Shown: positions 22,161-31,568 of the stretch, piece after piece
Layout: every line of letters begins with the position of its first letter
Numbering within the stretch: the stretch's first letter is position 1
DNA from: Piscicola geometra
Taxonomy: Eukaryota; Annelida; Clitellata; Hirudinida; Piscicolidae
DNA: 64,000 bases
Reading direction: 5' to 3'
Assembly (NCBI GenBank): GCA_943735955.1
Contig: OX030955.1
Location: 6,410,269 to 6,474,268 of the forward strand
The notes under the pieces: model-generated
What the model saw: only the letters and a program-made list of their open reading frames with translations
Told to the model about the DNA's origin: nothing
The model's database searches: none
Position numbers and translations under genes: made by a program

Positions 22161-22531
22161 GGAGGAGGAGGAGGAGGAGGAGGAGGAGGAGGAGGAGGAG
22201 GAGGAGGAGGAGGAGGAGGAGGAAGAGGAGAAGAAGGAGGAGGAAGAGGAGAAGGAGGAGGAAGAGAAGGAGGAGAAAGAGGAGGAGGAGGAAGAAGAGG
22301 AGAAGGAGGAGGAGAAAGAGAAGGAGGAGGAGGAGGAGGAGGAGGAGGAGGAGAAGGAGGAGGAAGAGGAGGAAGAGGAGGAGGAAGAGGAGGAGAAGGA
22401 GGAGGAAGAGAAGGAGGAGGAGGAGGAGAAGGAGGAAGAGGAGAAGGAGGAGGAAGAGGAGGAAGAGGAGGAGGAGAAGGAGGAGGAGGAGGAGGAGGAG
22501 GAGAAGGAGGAGGAGGAGGAGGAGGAGGAGA
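22124..22531. repeat. (GGA/GAA)n purine tract, about 400 bp
   Basis: A continuous purine run on the plus strand. It lies just downstream of the stop codon of the minus-strand gene at 22547, so its C/T complement would fall in that gene's 3' UTR. Long Arg/Glu/Gly open frames over it are composition effects. Confidence 0.95.
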
Positions 22532-22546
22532 GGCTTGTGGGTGGCT

Positions 22547-24261
22547 TCAGTTCACGTGGGAAACAAAGCAGGTGTACATCTTCTCATCAGTCGAACAGGC
22601 GTTCTTGTAGCACTTGTTCCGCTTCCGATAGAAGCGAACCAGGAAGATGAGGAGGAGGAGGAAAAGGATGAGGAGGAAGATCAGAAGACTGGTAGTGATC
22701 ACCTTGTACCACGAGGTCTCACAAGAGTTGTGGCCGTCGTAGAATGTTTGGTAGAAACCACATTTGTCGTGGGGGACTGCTTGTTGGGGGACCAGCAGGG
22801 GTGGAGCTGCCTTGCGAGTGCCTCCGACCACAGGGTTGTACTCTGTCACTTCGGCAGGTGGGAAGAAGTGCAGGGGGCTGGATCTTTTGCTGATGGAGGA
22901 AGACTCTCCGATCACTTGGAGCGTCTTAGGCTTGCTCGAGTGCAGGCGATATGTTCGTCCAATCTTGACGTAGCTCTGTTTTTTGTGAAAATTGATATTA
23001 AATTATTAATATTTATTATGCTACTTGACTGTAAGTTATATAAAAATTTTATAATTCAATACATGTAATAAAAAAATTAATATCCTGAATTATTTAAATA
23101 AATTTTATTTATTTATCATTCCTTAATAGTACCATGATCCTGAAGTTCTTGTCAGAATCCATAACAAGAAACATCACTTCGTTAGCACCATCGTCTACCA
23201 TGTCAATGCAGAGAAAGCCCTCTTTGGAATCAATATTAATATTGTTTTTCATTAATTATTTTATATTATTTTTATTTATTCTCTCAATTCATAATTTTCC
23301 TTGAATCTTTATACACTTATCTTTTACTTTTAATCAATTCGTTTTTATGGCGCTGAAGAGATAATACCAGACATATCGGACCGAGGTCATTTAACGCGTG
23401 CTGAAATTTTGAATATTGAAGAAGCAGTTCTTACGTTTGTCGATCTTGATCAGGCCATTCGACGAAAACTCCATAATGATCTTCTCACTTTTGCCTTTCT
23501 CGCTGACGTTCAACGCTTCAGGGAATCCGAGTGATTTGAAGTCGCATGAGCTCACGAATTCCTTCAGAACTGCAAGGTGGAATCATAAGCGTGCAAAAGT
23601 TAGTTAATTCCAGTTGAATTAGATTGAAATGACAAACAGAAACACATTGGAATACATTGAAAATACTTGAAAATGTTTACCCATTTTAGAGTTTCATGAA
23701 ACTTATTAAATGAATTTATTCGTTATTATCTCATGAAAACCGTGGAATTCGGAATAGATAGATGACGAGTTCCAGTAGACGCTACAACTGGAGTCTTTCG
23801 AACAGTTCTCTTTAAACATCCTCGCACACTCAGAAACGTCTTTAGATTTGTATTTGAATCTTCTATATGAATTATTAATATCAAAAAGTCCGTTATGGAT
23901 GGTCAAATGATAAATAAGTGAACCTAATACTCAAAATTATATCCGTAAAGAATATCGTATCATCTTTTTTGGTTCGAAGTACATTTTTAGATGGACACTT
24001 ATAAATACTTTCTCTATTTCGGAGAGTTACTTCTTTATGAAAGTGTGAAAAATGTCATCAAAGCTTTACTTGGTTTTTCAGAGTGGTCTTTCTTGGTGTA
24101 CTGGGTGGTTGTGAGGACGACGGAGGGGCCTCTGTTGGCGTACTTGACACACACGTGGTGTGAGCATCCGTCGTCGAACAGCAACATGCTGCCTGTGTCC
24201 TTCTCCAGCTTGGCGTTGTGTGAGTGACAACAGCCATCTGAGTCTGGTGGAATATGTGTGT

Positions 24262-24340
<79 letters not shown>

Positions 24341-24607
24341 GTGTATGTGTATGTGTATGTGTGTGTGTGTATGTGTGTGTATGTGTGTAATGTGTGTGTA
24401 GTAGAGTGTGTTGTGTGGTGGAGTGGAGTAGAGTGTGGTGGAGTGCTGTAAAGTTTCTATGAAACTTTGAAACTTTAAAAAAAAGTTGAAGAGCAACTTA
24501 CCGAAAATGTGGAGCATTCTGAGGTCGACGTAGCACGTATCAGCACTTTGCAAGGTGCAAACGCCCATGAGGCACACAACGCACATCGAAAATATTAGAA
24601 AACGCAC
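22547..24607 (-). CDS. Unrecognised signal-peptide, single-pass membrane protein
   Basis: Minus-strand exons 24502-24607, 24070-24243, 23435-23569, 23133-23221 and 22547-22975 have matching phases (1,1,1,0) and join to 310 residues. Seen: a signal peptide (MRFLIFSMCVVCLMGVCTL); a Cys-containing ectodomain with segments CCHSHNAKLEKD, FDDGCSHHVCVKYA, FVSSCDFKSLGFPEAL and GFLCIDMVDDGANEVMFLVM; a Pro-rich stretch; a paired-Cys segment (DKCGFYQTF, NSCETSW); one TM helix at about residues 260-281; and a short basic tail. The layout is that of a type I surface protein. I do not recognise the family. Intron 1 is largely (CA)n on the coding strand. The gene is divergent from the CBX gene at 25769. Confidence 0.75.
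24254..24395. repeat. (TG)n dinucleotide tract
   Basis: About 140 bp of TG with TATG interruptions, in intron 1 of the minus-strand membrane-protein gene (CA on its coding strand). It ends about 10 bp before the acceptor attccaccag. Confidence 0.95.
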
Positions 24608-25768
24608 CTAGAATAACAAATCTTTTTAGCTTTAAGTTTATATTAAGTGTAATAATGAAGTTTAAAAATAATAATTCATAAAATGGCTTCAAGTACCTCT
24701 TTACCGCTGAGAATACTTTGAAAGAGCATGTTTGGTTTTTTAAAGTTTTTGAATTCACGCTTATGAATTAAAAATAAATAACTATAGTTTACGTGTATTA
24801 ATAACTATAATCTACTTGAATTAAAGATGTTTTTCGTTGGCTTAGTCACTAAATTTTTGATAAATTCTATTTATTCAACTTTTATTAGTTCACTTATGAA
24901 TAGATGTTTGATAATTTTTTTATGAGAATTGTTTATATTTTCAACTTTATAATCATTTTAGAAAATCGCCATTACACATTTAGGCGCTCAGTTAATAGGA
25001 AAAAATATCTGAATTGGTAGAGTGGTTGGTCTTTGTCTAGGTTGCAGAGTCTTAAGTAGCGAGTTAGGCAAAGGAGTGGTGCTAGCGCGATCAGTAACGA
25101 AGAGAGCTGTTAACTATAAACATCAGTGATAGAATAACTATTTATTAAAAATACACAAACGGTACTGTTTGTACGAACAGGGTTAAAGTTGTTATTAAAT
25201 GATGAGTTTAATTAAATAGGTATCAAGTCTAGTGGTGTATCTTTGAACTCTAAAGATAATTACTAATTATAGCTAGGAATAATTTTGCTTAAAAATACTT
25301 ATATAATTTTAAAAAATCATAATTTTATTAATATTTTATAACCAAAAAGCATATCTAATCTATAATTTAAAATCTTTAAGAGTTTAATGGAAGTTTTCAA
25401 TATTTTTTTTATAAAGTTTTAAAATGAAATTGATATAATACTAATAATATAAATTTAAAAAAATAAAAAATTTTAATCTAAAAACAAGTTTTAAATTTTT
25501 GTATAACTTTTGCTTCTTACCTTTTAAAAAGTTAACCTACATTTGTTTCCTAACACGCATAAAAGTTTTTGTTGCTAAATATTTTTTGGGATTTGAAATA
25601 AACCTTTAAAATTACATGTAAAAGTTTAATTTATTTTTATGATTTTAAGAACTTTAATTACCGTGTTAGTGCACACACAGCTGTATTATTTTGTATTACA
25701 AAATTTGTATAGTGTTAGGACCTTACACAGTAAGCCTTACTGAGTAAGGTGTAGAGAAAGATTGTATA
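24608..25768. other. Divergent intergenic region
   Basis: This 1.16-kb AT-rich interval separates the starts of the minus-strand membrane-protein gene and the plus-strand CBX gene, so promoters of both should lie here. A tRNA-like stretch at 25010-25060 (ggtagagtggttgg) could be an old SINE, but its B box is not convincing. Confidence 0.5.
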
Positions 25769-27241
25769 ATGGAATTAACTGGTATAGGAGAACAGGTTTT
25801 TGCAGCTCAAAAGCTTCTTCAGAAAAGAATAAGAAATGTAAGATTTCACTAATATTTTAGGTTTTATAGTTTTTTTTCAAATGTATTACTTCTTTTCTTG
25901 TTTTGCGGTCAAAATGTTCTAGAAATGAATTTTTTTGTTCATTATGTTTTATATTTAATAATATTTTAATAATACTTTCTGAATTCATTACACTATTTTA
26001 CATTTAAAAACTTGTATTAAAGGGTAAGGCAGAATATCTAGTGAAGTGGCAAGATTGGAGTTCAAAGTAAAATATGTTAATTTAATAAACTAATTATTGA
26101 ATTTTAAAAGCTGATTTTAAATTATACATTCTATTTAATTGTGTTAATGCATTATTCTGACAACTAGCTTAATTGGAAAATGAGTTTGTACTCAACAACA
26201 GGTACAACACTTGGGAACCTGTGGACAACATCCTGGATGAGCGATTGATCAGAACTTTTGAGCGAAGGTTTAGGCAATGATACATCACAATTACTTTTGA
26301 ACATTTTAGTCAATCAATGAATGATAAATTTTTTTGTTTTTTAATTATTTGAATAATTATGTATTAAAAGGTACAATCACATTTATGCATAACCTTTACA
26401 GTACAAGTAAGGCTCCTTTGAAAAGAGTGAGTTAGATTATTTATTATAAATTAATTAATACAAATAATTTCTGAGAACTTGTCTTCATTTCATTGAACCA
26501 CTTCAGAACGACGATGAGGCCTTAGAAGAAGATGACGCAGCACTAGTTGAGTCTTCAAGTTCGAGCAGCAGTGGTGGTCAAGACAGGTACCGGATGGCGG
26601 AGGGTTCGAGGAAATCTCGGTCGGGCGATCGAAGGACCTTGAACGACTCATCATACAGCTCCTCCAGCACTCGCTCATCCAAGATTCCTCGTGACATAAA
26701 GGCAGGCAGGTCTGCAAAGAGAAAGAAAGAAGTCAACGCTGCCATTTTTCCGTCTATTCCAGTCGCCAGTGAGCCTGCTCCAGTCAATCCAATCCCTCTT
26801 CAGCCTTCAACTTCTTCTGCGGGAGTGGTGAAGAGGAAGAGAGGAAGACCGAGGCTGCTCAAGAACATTTTAATCACTCAACCTCTTCTCTCATCCACCC
26901 CAGCCCTTCAAGCCACTCTCTTCAAAACCAGTCCACCTTCCAGTCAGCAGACAATTCTTATTGATGCAAACAGCTATAACAATGATTCTGAGGCAGTTGA
27001 TGAAAGAAACACCAGACTGATACATTCCAATGATGAAGAGAATGACAAATCAAGTAAGAGACGGCACTCTAGCACGAAGAAGCAGCTAGGTGGAGGGATC
27101 GAGACTGCGAGGGTGGCTTGGCGACTGCCGTCGTGCAGTCAGGAGCACTTGGCACGCGTGAGTGTCACCGACGTGAGCACCAAGCACTCGACCATCACCT
27201 TCAGGGAGTGCCCGTCCCAGCATGGCTTCTTCAACGCATAA
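25769..27241 (+). CDS. CBX: Polycomb chromobox protein (CBX/Pc)
   Basis: A PRC1 subunit that reads H3K27me3 in the nucleus. Exons 25769-25837, 26023-26066, 26202-26267, 26402-26426 and 26507-27241 join in phase to 312 residues. The chromodomain is at residues 9-60 (GEQVFAAQKLLQKRIRN, AEYLVKWQDWSSKYNTWEP, ILDERLIRTFE). F11, W32 and W35 occupy the aromatic-cage positions of the CBX family. An AT-hook-like KRKRGRPR is near residue 177, as in CBX2. The C-terminal Pc box (RVSVTDVSTKHSTITF, then GFF) is the segment that binds RING1. The middle is Ser/Pro-rich. Exon 4 is only 25 bp; without splicing after exon 3 the frame stops four codons later. It is about the usual length for short CBX proteins. 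The exact vertebrate paralogue cannot be assigned. Confidence 0.93.
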
Positions 27242-27417
27242 CTTGTGCCTTTAGTCTTTCTAAAAGATTTTACATCGAGTCCTGTGAGGATTTTTGACTG
27301 TTTCGTCTTCTGCTTCTCATCACATTTTTTAATCTGTTTTTACTTTAATTGTTTGTGTTTTTTAGACCTATAACTGTTAGAAATTATTGAATCAGTTTTC
27401 TAAAAAGTAAGTTATAA

Positions 27418-27549
<132 letters not shown>

Positions 27550-27651
27550 ATAACTATACAAAATGTAATTTAACAAGTTTATTTTCTGTCTCAATTTTTT
27601 TCGATTATTCAGTATTTTTGGGTAAAATCAATGTTATTTGTTTTTTCTCAA

Positions 27652-27657
27652 AATAAA
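27652..27657 (+). terminator. Candidate polyadenylation signal of CBX
   Basis: AATAAA in a T-rich context, 411 bp after the CBX stop and about 230 bp before the 3' end of the opposing U2 gene. A T/GT-rich stretch (ctttttgtgtgatcggttc) follows, as expected of a cleavage site. Confidence 0.4.
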
Positions 27658-27886
27658 CTTTTTGTGTGATCGGTTCTAAAAATCCGATTGCCTACCAAGT
27701 TTCTCAATATTTGAACTTCAAACCATTCAAACTGATAAACACTGATACAAAGAAAAAACATATTCAGTGCAATATTGTAGGCGAAAATGCTTTCAAGATT
27801 GTACTGAAATTTTTTTTAAATCAAGACGAAATGAAAATCTTACATTATCCAATAAAAAGATTAGAAACTATTTTTAATTGAGTAAA

Positions 27887-28075
27887 AGTGGGCCGATCCC
27901 GGAGGTAGTGCGATACCGGGCCAACCCGTGGAGAAGGCCGAGCAAGCCCGAGACTTTCTCCGCGGACCAAAGATTGGTTTAATATCGATGCCTCCATATA
28001 GGAGGCGTATCAGATATTAAGCTGATAAGAACAGATACTACACTTTTGATCTTAGCCATTAGGCCGAGAAGCGAT
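27887..28075 (-). ncRNA. U2: U2 spliceosomal snRNA, copy 1
   Basis: On the minus strand the RNA starts atcgcttctcggcc, as U2 does, followed by ggctaagatcaa and the branch-site recognition segment gtgtagtatctg. Stem-loop IIa/b (cttatcagcttaatatctga, then gcctcctatatggaggc), an Sm-like site (aatctttgg), and the 3' stem-loops ending ctccgggatcggccca are also present. The Sm site has a C in the U run (AAUCUUUGG instead of AUUUUUG), and two extra A bases lie before the branch-recognition segment. The 3' flank (acttttactcaattaaaaat) is the same in copy 2. Confidence 0.95.
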
Positions 28076-28118
28076 AACTTGATAATTACAGTGACCTAAA
28101 TATAACAATTTGCTGATT

Positions 28119-28138
28119 TTATTTATGGTGTCTATTGG
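28119..28138 (-). promoter_or_regulatory. Putative PSE of U2 copy 1
   Basis: About 44-63 bp upstream of the U2 start. The minus-strand sequence ccaatagacaccataaataa matches cgatagaccccacaaataag at the same distance from copy 2, while the DNA between element and gene differs. Position and conservation fit the proximal sequence element of snRNA promoters. Confidence 0.6.
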
Positions 28139-28289
28139 TATAATTGATTATAAATAGAATAAAAATTAATATTTAAAAAACAATGTTATTTTTATTTCAA
28201 GATATTTAAATAAATTTTTTTATAAATGTTCCAAGAATATTTATTTCAACAAACCTGGTGTAAAGAAAGTATTTATTTAAAATATGCCT

Positions 28290-28606
28290 AAATATGTTTA
28301 CAATTCATAACTGCAATGCTCCAATTTATCTTTAAAATCTAATTAAACAACTCCCTAAATCTGGTCTATGCTCATCTACTTCTAAGCGTTCTTTTCGTTT
28401 TCCAGTTAAACACTCTTTTGCTAAACGTTCTTTTTCTTACTGTGGTCTTCTTTTATGGAATTCTTTACCCCCTTATCTAACTTCAACTTAGTCACTCATA
28501 ACTTTCCGTCGAGGCCTGAAGACGTACTTGTTTAGATCGTGATGGCTGAGCGCTTTTGTTCATTTAGTAAAGGGCGCTATACAAATCATTAGTGATTGAT
28601 TGTCTT
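28290..28606 (+). mobile_element. Truncated LINE: RT C-terminus plus 3' end
   Basis: Translation gives fragments typical of the C-terminal end of LINE reverse transcriptase proteins: KRSFSYCGLLLWNSLPPYL, then ITFRRGLKTYLFRS. Stops interrupt it. It ends with gggcgctatacaaatcatta and gtgattgattg. Flanking DNA shared with the second U2 unit lacks it, so it inserted into unit 1 as about 313 bp. Confidence 0.75.
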
Positions 28607-28745
28607 GGTATAGACAAGGACATGCTATAAAATTTAACGTTTGGATATCAACTGAAAGACACATAATTAGTTTTTATTCTGAGATTAGTCAAATATTCAA
28701 AAATATTATAAACTAGAATTGATCATTTATTTTTAATTGAGTAAA

Positions 28746-28934
28746 AGTGGGCCGATCCCGGAGGTAGTGCGATACCGGGCCAACCCGTGGAGAAGGTCGA
28801 GCAAGCCCGAGACTTTCTCCGCGGACCAAAGATTGGTTTAATATCGATGCCTCCATATAGGAGGCGTATCAGATATTAAGCTGATAAGAACAGATACTAC
28901 ACTTTTGATCTTAGCCATTAGGCCGAGAAGCGAT
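28746..28934 (-). ncRNA. U2: U2 spliceosomal snRNA, copy 2
   Basis: Differs from copy 1 by a single base that I can see (aaggtcgag against aaggccgag on the plus strand), exactly 859 bp away and in the same orientation. It has the same start, branch-recognition segment, AAUCUUUGG Sm-like site and 3' flank, so the two genes are tandem copies and both look intact. Confidence 0.95.
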
Positions 28935-28976
28935 AGCTGATTAATTTTCATGATCTTGATATAATAATATGTGAAA

Positions 28977-28996
28977 CTTATTTGTGGGGTCTATCG
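28977..28996 (-). promoter_or_regulatory. Putative PSE of U2 copy 2
   Basis: Minus-strand cgatagaccccacaaataag lies 43-62 bp upstream of the U2 start, the counterpart of the element upstream of copy 1. Confidence 0.6.
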
Positions 28997-29249
28997 TAGA
29001 TTAATTAAAAATTCAATTTTATAAATATATATTTTGTAAAAATATTGTTAAAATTTAATTTTATTTTATTAGAAAGTTTAAAATAATATTTGATTTACAA
29101 ACCTGGTGGAACAAAAGTATTTATATCTACCCGTATTCAAACGTTTGGATTAGGACATGCTATATAATTTTCAGGCTTGGATTTCAACAGATAACTACAT
29201 TTTATGTTTTTATTTCTTGTTTTAGTTTTGCGTCTTAATGTTCAAAAGA

Positions 29250-29310
29250 CAAAAATATTAGCTCTTGAATTTGAGTAAAGAGCGCTATAGAAATCTATTT
29301 GATTGATTGA
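29250..29310 (+). mobile_element. LINE 3' end next to piggyBac
   Basis: The block ctcttgaatttgagtaaaga, then gcgctatagaaatctatttg, plus a short GATT tail matches 2650-2695. The piggyBac element begins exactly at the end of this tail, so the TTAA target used by the transposon lay at the tail. Confidence 0.75.
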
Positions 29311-30927
29311 TTAACCCTCTACTGCATGAATTAAAAAAAACTTTTAGGAATTACAAGTAATAAAATTTTTTCATATTGGTGCTAGGTTACAAAACAAGGG
29401 AAAATTATTTACATACAAAATTTTTCCCAATAAAGGTTGAAAATGAGCCAAAACATATATGATGCCAATTGGCATCACCATGCACTTCCCAGTGAAACGA
29501 ACACATTTTTTATATATTTATATATATTGTTTAACTTGTACAACAAAACATTTTTTTAAAGTTTTAAAACAATATTATTGTTAAAAATTGTTGTTATTCA
29601 GTGTGAAAACGTTTGAAACAGTTTTTCTCCTTCGTAAAACATATTTGGCATTTTTCCCATCGAACGCGGGATTGACCATTGCAACCAGGTAAACGACAGC
29701 GAAGTCTTTCAGTAGCCCAAGTTGGCCAATGGCTAGTTTCATCTGTGCGAACATTGGCAATAGGCAAATACTGTCCTTGTCGTCCCTTCTTCGTGATTTG
29801 AATTTGACTCTCCAAGCTTGGCCGACCTGCAGATCTCTTTTTGCTTATGCCTTTGCTTGCTTTACATAAACCTACAATAGAAAGAAAGCAAAAAATAAAT
29901 GTATAGTAATTATTTATATCATCTAGTTGAAACAAGTTTCCGTCTTATTGTTTACCTTCTGCGATTTCACCATTCCAGTATCTTCTGGTACTTGGTAAGA
30001 CTACCAAGGACATCCACATGAATATGCCCAGAAACATTTCTAGTTCCGGAACAGTTAGCTGCAGTGGTTTTTCAGAACGAGTTTGAGCAGAGTAAAGATT
30101 ACTCTGCTCAACTATATGTTCTTTTAGTGTAGTTGAAAAAAATAATTCAAAAAAATGAGTAGGAGATTTCAAGTCCAGGATGTGAGAATCTAGACTCTCA
30201 TCTCCTGAAAATGGTATTCTTCTGTCTGTTTCATTTTTTGTAGTTTTCCACAACAGTTTTCGTTTTGTTTTAGCTTTCATTTGTGTGCTAGTTAAAGGTA
30301 TGTCTTCAACGTCACTGCTTTCTTCAGAACTTTCATCATTGTTTATAGGAGGCTTGTAGTCTTCATTCCTCTCATTGTCATCAGACAGCTCACTGTCATC
30401 GCTTTCAATAGGAAGTATTCTTGCAATTGTTTTAGTCCTCGATCCTTTTTTTCCTTGAAATGATTGAACATTCATGTTTAAAATCTGAAAAATCCAAAAA
30501 CTCAAAATGATTAAGTTGTTTTCACTGATTTATATATTAGAAATAAAGCCCCGAGAGCTGCATGGTGATGCCATTTGGCATCGCATATTCATGTTTCAAT
30601 CATGAACAAACCGTTTGTCCTAACACTATGAAATAAATTTATTTATCAAGACAAATGATACGATTATCTAAAAAAAATTTATTTACTACTCAGATGTTAA
30701 AGAAAAACTTGTGAAACAGCGCTAAAGTAGTTGATATAAGCTCGATTTCCGGAAGTGCATAGATGAGAAATATAAACATAGATGATTAAAAAAATATTAA
30801 AATTAAGCGCTCTAGGGCGTTTACTATCTAAAAAAATTATCTAATGATTTATTTTCGCATTTTGAACTTCATGAAAAAGCATAGAAGTAGTGATGCCAAT
30901 TGGCATCACTATGCAGTAGAGGGTTAA
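29311..30927 (-). mobile_element. Internally deleted piggyBac element with TTAA sites
   Basis: TTAA at 29311-29314 and 30924-30927 flank perfect 13-bp inverted repeats, ccctctactgcat (29315-29327) and atgcagtagaggg (30911-30923). TTAA duplication is specific to the piggyBac superfamily. The 17-bp palindrome gatgccaattggcatca lies near both ends (29461-29477 and 30892-30908), and a one-base variant is at 30567-30583. The 1.6-kb body carries only the ends of the transposase. Confidence 0.9.
29594..30505 (-). pseudogene. piggyBac transposase remnant: N-terminus joined to Cys-rich end
   Basis: Exon-like segments 29956-30505 and 29594-29871 on the minus strand are separated by an 84-bp stretch with gtaaac...ttgtag ends. 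Removing it keeps the frame. The first part has an acidic N-terminus (SDDSELSDDNE, SSEESSDVEDIPL) and the opening of the transposase domain (SPTHFFELFFS, LEMFLGIFMWMSL, RRYWN). The second has the C-terminal Cys/His domain (HWPTWATERLRCRLPGC, CQICFTKEKNCFKRFH). The whole central DDE catalytic region is missing, so it cannot catalyse transposition. The reading frames themselves are intact, so a short protein is possible. The true start may be the internal Met of MNVQSFQGKK. Confidence 0.8.
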
Positions 30928-31568
30928 TTAGCACCATGTCGTTCAGTCCTTGGGACAAGACATTTTCAAAATAATTCGCCATCAATGATGAAATCAGTTT
31001 GGTAAAGTTTAGGCTTATTAAAGAAATTTCCCAAAGTTCAAGTATTGAACTTTTATTTATCAATAATATAACTTTTTGTTTAATTTATAAAAAATATTAT
31101 TTAATTTAGGTTATTATTATTATTATTTTGAAGCCCATCTGGAATTACACTTTGTTTAAATTAAAAAACATTTCAAATGCATCGACATTGCAAAGTTAAG
31201 TCAAAAGTTCAACGGTATTACTTCTTTATTAACTTCAACAAATTAAAAAGTATGATGATTAAAGTTTTCATCGCACTAAAGTAAATAAAAAAGATGAAGT
31301 ATGAAGGAAATAAAAAAAGGTTTACGTTAGCTTCAAAGTCAAGAAATTATCATCAAGCCATTAGAATATAACTTATATACATAACAGGGTATAGAATTTT
31401 TCATTTTTCATTTTTTCTTTTTGAAATCTCACAATTTTTCTATCCATGAATAAATATCTATTTTTGATTCATTCAATACAACACATTATCCACTTGAAGT
31501 TTTTATAAGTCACATCGTTTTTAGACTTCATCATGACTACTCGCCAAAACCAACATCAACGTAGCTTC
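30928..31568. other. AT-rich gap before the ZIP gene
   Basis: No supported exon. Candidate polyadenylation signal of the minus-strand ZIP gene: TTTATT at 31225-31230 (AATAAA on the minus strand), about 340 bp past the stop. Confidence 0.45.

Noticed and set aside
22112..23068. Arg-rich protein of 318 residues on the plus strand
   Set aside because: Purine repeat plus the antisense of a minus-strand exon with signal peptide, TM helix and phase-matched partners.
25010..25075. tRNA gene or SINE
   Set aside because: An A-box-like ggtagagtggttgg is present, but no proper B box or cloverleaf could be formed.
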